Shown here one piece after another: positions 6,801-7,801 of a stretch of 7,801 bases of DNA. Source of the stretch: Caldilineaceae bacterium (GTDB taxonomy: Bacteria > Chloroflexota > Anaerolineae > Caldilineales > Caldilineaceae); NCBI GenBank assembly GCA_015494005.1, contig WGCB01000727.1, forward strand, positions 1-7,801, written 5' to 3'. Under the pieces are notes generated by a model, which made no database searches, was not told the origin of the DNA, and saw only the letters and a list, made by a program, of their open reading frames with translations. The first letter of the stretch is position 1; each line of letters opens with the position of its first letter. The position numbers were made by a program, and so were the translations under genes.

Positions 6801-7801
6801 CCGGATGTGCTGGCCTTTGTGGAGAGTGAGATCTCGCCGCCTCGAATCTCCGCGGATGGAGGCTGGGTCCAACTCCTCTGGCCCGACATCACCACGGAGC
6901 TGGGAGACGTGGCTCCAGGTGAGACCGTCCGCTTCCGGGTGACTTTCCGCCTGCTCCAGGCCCAGCCCACGACCAACATCGCCCAGCTGGGTGCCATCGT
7001 CGACGAAGCTGGCACCCACTACGCAGCCCCCTCAGGCCAGATTGAATCCTCGGCCCAGGTGATCCCGGCCCACAACCTCTACCTGCCCCTGGTGCTCCGC
7101 CTGGAGAGCAGTCCGGAGTCGGAGAGTGATACCAACGGCTTCTGTGAGGCACCCGTCGGCTGCAAAATAGGAGCCCACTACCCCAATGGCATGGCCGTCT
7201 ACCCGGCGCAGGACGCCCTCTACGTGGTCAGCAAGGGCGACGATCGCCTCCTCAAACTGGACGCACGCACCCTGGCCCTGCTGGACAGCGTCCCCACCGG
7301 TGACGAGCCCTGGGACGTGGTCATCAATCCCCACACCAACCGCCTCTACGTCAGCAACTTCGCCAGCGGCGACGTCTGGGTCTACGACGGCGATTCCCTG
7401 GACGTCCTGGCCCGCATCCCCGTGGGCCAGGAGGCCGCCATCATGGCCATCCTCCCCGAACTGGACACGGTGGCCGTGGCGGTGCGTAGCATCAAAGGGG
7501 TAGCCATCATCGAAGGCATGTCGTTGAAGCGGCGCTTTCACACCGATCCAGGTATCTACGGCCTGGCCGCGGACCCCGCGGAGCAGCACTTCATCGCCCT
7601 GCACCGGGACGCAGGCAACGGCCGCATCCTCACCCGCCAGAGCGGCCAGTGGCAGGCGGACGGCGCCGAGCTCACCTTCGGCCCCCGGGCCGTGCCCTTC
7701 ACCGTGGCCTACAACCCGGCCAACCGCAAGCTCTACGCCGTCTTCATCGCCGAGGACGGCCACTGGTACGTGCGCATCTGGCGCAAGGAGAGCGCCCACC
7801 A
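732..7801 (+). CDS. Giant secreted multidomain surface protein (SdrD-B/DUF11/Ig-like repeats/beta-propeller), 3' end runs off window
   Basis: One uninterrupted frame crosses the window. I prefer the GTG at 732 because GAGGAG (717-722) lies 9 nt upstream and the product begins directly with a signal peptide. The first in-frame ATG, at 690, has no Shine-Dalgarno and adds 14 residues. Domains by residue: 1-34 signal peptide; 35-260 unrecognised; 261-600 three SdrD-B-like domains (IGDYAWNDTDLDG, IGDWVWNDTDGDG, IGDWVWFDEDKDG); 603-722 DUF11; 724-1465 eight Ig-like repeats, each with CX5C; 1466-1937 five He_PIG/cadherin-like repeats; 1940-1976 Thr-Pro linker; 1978-2114 second DUF11-like domain; 2115-2123 NLYLPLVLR; 2147 onward propeller. 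Joined to 152-431 through the terminal repeat it gives 2,449 residues. The product is acidic and rich in Asp-x-Asp-x-Asp-Gly motifs, which suggests calcium-stiffened domains. No catalytic domain is recognised. Likely role: exported adhesin or stalk protein. The architecture is clear; the function is inferred. Confidence 0.92.
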   Translation, partial: MRRSRYILSYLLRILVIGLGLPLALIHGTVPAFADPPVFSGDAEADFTDSAVIVIDDPWAYDVTMHANYGAGAVSGVDMKDTRLYYDAATDTMYVGINTYGIAGDVDGDGDPGGTSTALADFGGTDFADFASAEGFAILLDVDEDGTFDVVAGVSDATDINGFSVNVFDTVNGSVYSPSRASGFGQALPQHTGTLFASPSASQPDIEFTITNFSSLPTSSGNDSSLSFGINVFMGSNADANIGDDFLPGAGSTVTVPFASIGDYAWNDTDLDGIQDPGEAGLAGVTVNAYTALSDTLVLSTTTDTDGSFELILLADDYYLEFIPPAGYALTSPDQGGDDSLDSDPDPNTGKTITTTLSASESDSSWDAGFFPYATIGDWVWNDTDGDGVQDPGEPGINGVTVELYQDVDGDGQAEPGGDDGSPLATTVTADSGGSPGYYQFSILRPGDYFVRFVQTGYTVSPQDQAGDSLDSDADPSSGLTAVTQLSLGETDTSWDMGVYQAVTIGDWVWFDEDKDGLQDGGETGLQGIGLVLTRSTGQTFTATSTVTGYYTFAGLPEDTYTVTVDSGTVPFGYFLTTAETLVVTPTAGSAITTADFGFKLEKADLQLTVMDTPDPVVAGSPLTYTLTVTNTGPTEAVNVLVTDTLPTGVTFVSASPAQDTGPSPLVWNLGTLAVDGSATFTVAVSVDGSTMGTLTSLVEATSDTPDPDTSNNRVNASTLALMPPVANDDSAKVLTDTPTTVTVTANDTDADGAIVPSSLVTVTNPAHGSATPQADGSLIYTPASGYFGPDSLSYRVCDNDGLCDTATVTLDVQSPPAAQDDATSTPRETTVTVNVLANDSDADGSLDASSLGISSGPSHGAASSDLAGSITYTPTVGYFGPDSITYQICDDESNCSTATLAITVLDPPVANDDSSTTQVDTPLDVAVLANDTDADGTLVASTVVTVTGPSHGAVNVNVDGSIRYTPTTGYYGLDSFGYRVCDNDSLCDTATVTVDVLSPPTAAVDTATTAQEASVTIDVLANDSDLDGAIVPSSLVTVTNPMSGVVSVVSGQLIYTPTVGAYGLDSFDYQVCDDEALCDTATVTVTVLARPVAADDSASTPHRTAVTVDVLANDSDPDGTIDATSVTTTTSPLNGSVAIDPVTGVITYTPNNNFVGVDNFTYQVCDNDGLCDTAQVNVSVFTPPTAADDSAYTQQDVAVTIDVLLNDEDFDGTLDPSSVVTVTNPAQGSVSINGATGEITYTPAAGWTGTDSFDYQVCDNDGLCDTATVNVLVSVEAPPEAVDDQATTVMNNAVSLQPAANDNPGDGTIDVTTLVTVTAPSHGVATIESATGTVTYTPTTGFYGSDSFGYQICDSNNLCDIGVVDLTVWAPPVASDDSASLGKNTSLAVDVLANDSDPDGSLDASSVVTTTSPGQGSIGIDPATGMITYTPTAGWIGTDSFGYQVCDNNGLCDTAAVTLTVTNDPPSFTSTPVTSVDEGTAYTNTATATDPDAGEVLTLTVSGLPAWLAFSDHGDGTATLSGTPANADVGSYALVLTVTDASGATATQAFTLEVRDVNVAPVFISAPVTEVTEDITYTYAITVTDVDPGEVLTITAPTLPGWLTLTDHGDGTASLAGTPTNDQVGDHAVHLLVTDREGATDAQLFTVTVHNVNDPPTFTTTPVTSVDEDSAYSYTAAAQDVDAGDVITLTGPSLPGWITLTDNGNGSVTLSGTPTNDQVGVYTVTLRVEDSQGASDEQNFALTVVNVNDPPTITNTPPPVATEGTPYTHTVTTADVDAGDTVRIQGVVLPGWLTLTDHGDGTATLAGTPGNEDVGTNGLLLQAEDQAGATDVQGVVITVHNVNSPPFFTSSPVTSAATGTPYSYTVAASDVDPGDSLTISGVHLPGWLTLTDHGDGTASLDGVPGSGDVGDHGVTLLVQDSAGAQATQAFTVTVQLGATPTPTATPTSTPAPTSTPTPVPTPTPTPTVAPTVPVTGMAQISKVLEAADGALLMPGDTLTFVIAVTNTSGHVFTQVMVMDLFDPDVLAFVESEISPPRISADGGWVQLLWPDITTELGDVAPGETVRFRVTFRLLQAQPTTNIAQLGAIVDEAGTHYAAPSGQIESSAQVIPAHNLYLPLVLRLESSPESESDTNGFCEAPVGCKIGAHYPNGMAVYPAQDALYVVSKGDDRLLKLDARTLALLDSVPTGDEPWDVVINPHTNRLYVSNFASGDVWVYDGDSLDVLARIPVGQEAAIMAILPELDTVAVAVRSIKGVAIIEGMSLKRRFHTDPGIYGLAADPAEQHFIALHRDAGNGRILTRQSGQWQADGAELTFGPRAVPFTVAYNPANRKLYAVFIAEDGHWYVRIWRKESAH
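1512..2531 (+). repeat. Three SdrD-B-like (prealbumin-like) domains
   Basis: Units begin at 1512, 1857 and 2244 (residues 261, 376 and 505) with IGDYAWNDTD, IGDWVWNDTD and IGDWVWFDED. Each is followed by DGxQDxGExGxxG and ends near a Trp-Asp-x-Gly or Asp-Phe-Gly strand. Units one and two also carry the late acidic motif DSLDSDPDP or DSLDSDADP; unit three lacks it and is shorter. These features match the Cna-B/SdrD-B family of calcium-binding stalk domains in surface proteins. The unit lengths of 95-127 residues are normal for the family. Confidence 0.85.
2538..2897 (+). other. DUF11 domain (first)
   Basis: Residues 603-722 show the DUF11 pattern: a KADLQLTVMDTPDPVVAGSP opening, then YTLTVTNTGPTEA, VTDTLPTGVTFVSASP, WNLGTLAVDGSATFTV and a closing DTPDPDTSNN. 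It is an Ig-like domain typical of bacterial surface and secreted proteins, and it links the SdrD-B block to the cysteine-paired repeats. Confidence 0.85.
2901..5126 (+). repeat. Array of eight ~93-aa Ig-like (Big_9/cadherin-like) repeats with CX5C
   Basis: Units start at 2901, 3177, 3453, 3729, 4002, 4281, 4566 and 4845, with lengths of 276, 276, 276, 273, 279, 285, 279 and 282 bp. Each opens with a PPVANDDS-like motif, followed by VLANDSDxDG, then IxYTPxxGYxGxDSFxYQ, and closes with VCDNDGLCDTATV. Every unit keeps two cysteines separated by five residues, giving 16 in the array. The ANDxDxDG motif suggests calcium binding near the hinge. The family is common in long bacterial adhesins. Protein-level divergence among units indicates mostly old duplications, with some patches of high DNA identity (see findings). 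Confidence 0.9.
5127..6542 (+). repeat. Array of five 95-aa He_PIG/cadherin-like repeats, exact 285-bp period
   Basis: Units start at 5127, 5412, 5697, 5982 and 6267; the first four are exactly 285 bp and the last is 276 bp before the linker. The shared pattern is PPxFTSTPVTSVDEGTAY, then DVDAGDxLTI, LPGWLTLTDHGDGTASLxGTP, DVGxY and VTVxNVND. This matches putative Ig (He_PIG) and cadherin-like dystroglycan-type domains. No cysteine occurs in this array, unlike the preceding one. The constant length contrasts with the variable units upstream. Confidence 0.88.
6549..6659 (+). repeat. Thr-Pro-rich linker
   Basis: Thirty-seven residues (1940-1976) are almost only Thr and Pro with a few Ala, Ser and Val (TPTPTATPTSTPAPT...TVAPTVPVT). 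Such linkers separate folded modules and are possible O-glycosylation sites. They are frequent in Chloroflexota extracellular proteins, one of the reasons for the lineage suggestion. Confidence 0.9.
6663..7100 (+). other. Second DUF11-like domain followed by NLYLPLVLR motif
   Basis: Residues 1978-2114 (AQISKVLEAADGALLMPGDTL, then FVIAVTNTSG, DLFDPDVLAFVES, LGDVAPGETVRFRVTFRL and TNIAQLGA) follow the DUF11 layout but are more divergent than the first copy. Residues 2115-2123 read NLYLPLVLR; a 'YLPLV' stretch near the C-terminal side is, from memory, recurrent in secreted Chloroflexota proteins. Its function is unknown to me. A short acidic linker with a CX5C pair (Cys2138 and Cys2144) then leads into the propeller. 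Confidence 0.65.
7170..7801 (+). other. YVTN-type beta-propeller, blades 1 to 5, continuing across the closure at 1-431
   Basis: From residue 2147 the pattern of about 40-50 residues per blade begins: NGMAVYPAQDALYVVSKGDDRLLKLD, then INPHTNRLYVSNFASGDVWVYD, then three more divergent blades. INPHTNRLYVSN is close to the YVTN consensus. The window stops in blade 5. Adding 152-431 gives 303 residues and seven blades in total, a standard closed propeller. Confidence 0.8.
7651..7801. repeat. Terminal direct repeat, right copy
   Basis: Exact copy of 1-151. It is a direct repeat with no inverted ends and no transposase, so it is not a transposon end. Its length of 151 nt coincides with a common short-read length and a possible odd k-mer size, so the repeat length itself is probably an assembly signature rather than a biological boundary. 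Confidence 0.97.

Noticed and set aside
3477..7019. Antisense open frame of about 1,180 codons on the - strand, with others in the same frame at 762-1304, 1725-3311 and 7032-7799
   Set aside because: All four lie exactly opposite the sense codons (antisense triplets are reverse complements of sense codons), so they stay open merely because the GC-rich gene rarely uses CTA, TTA or TCA. The products are His/Gly/Arg/Val-rich with no domain, while the sense strand has clear domains.
1..7801. Terminal repeats as transposon or phage ends
   Set aside because: They are direct, lie inside a coding frame, and no transposase, integrase, terminase or structural phage gene is present.

Overview
This 7,801-base window is GC-rich, roughly two thirds G+C by eye, and is almost entirely one giant gene for a secreted or cell-surface protein on the + strand. 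The domain set (SdrD-B-like domains, DUF11, long arrays of Ig-like repeats, a Thr-Pro 'TPTPTP' linker, a 'YLPLV' motif and a YVTN-type beta-propeller) is what I associate with large extracellular proteins of Chloroflexota (Anaerolineae, Caldilineae and relatives). That assignment is inference from style; there is no rRNA or housekeeping marker here.

The first 151 bases (1-151) are repeated exactly as the last 151 (7651-7801). Joined on this overlap, the window closes into a 7,650-bp circle. 7,650 is divisible by three, so the reading frame that runs off the right edge continues in phase into the left edge and stops at the TAG at 429-431. The closed gene would encode about 2,449 aa from a GTG at 732 (2,463 aa from an ATG at 690). 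It leaves only about 300 bp non-coding. The join also completes a C-terminal propeller of seven blades.

Layout: 1-431, C-terminal end of the giant protein (propeller blades 4 (end) to 7). 432-731, the only intergenic stretch, with a perfect 18-bp inverted repeat (503-544), two weaker hairpins and a GAGGAG ribosome-binding site. 732-7801, the giant gene: signal peptide; an unrecognised N-terminal domain; three SdrD-B-like domains; a DUF11 domain; eight cysteine-paired Ig-like repeats (2901-5126); five He_PIG/cadherin-like repeats at an exact 285-bp period (5127-6542); a Thr-Pro linker; a second DUF11-like domain; a YLPLV motif; and the start of the propeller.

The protein looks like a long stalk carrying a terminal propeller, probably for adhesion or surface display. 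No sortase signal, transmembrane anchor or sorting tag is seen at its C-terminus. No replication, mobilisation, recombinase or toxin-antitoxin gene is present, so a self-replicating plasmid is unlikely. More likely explanations for the closed topology are a collapsed tandem array, or neighbouring paralogues sharing the propeller end on a chromosome. A real excised circle or a dependent replicon cannot be excluded from sequence alone.
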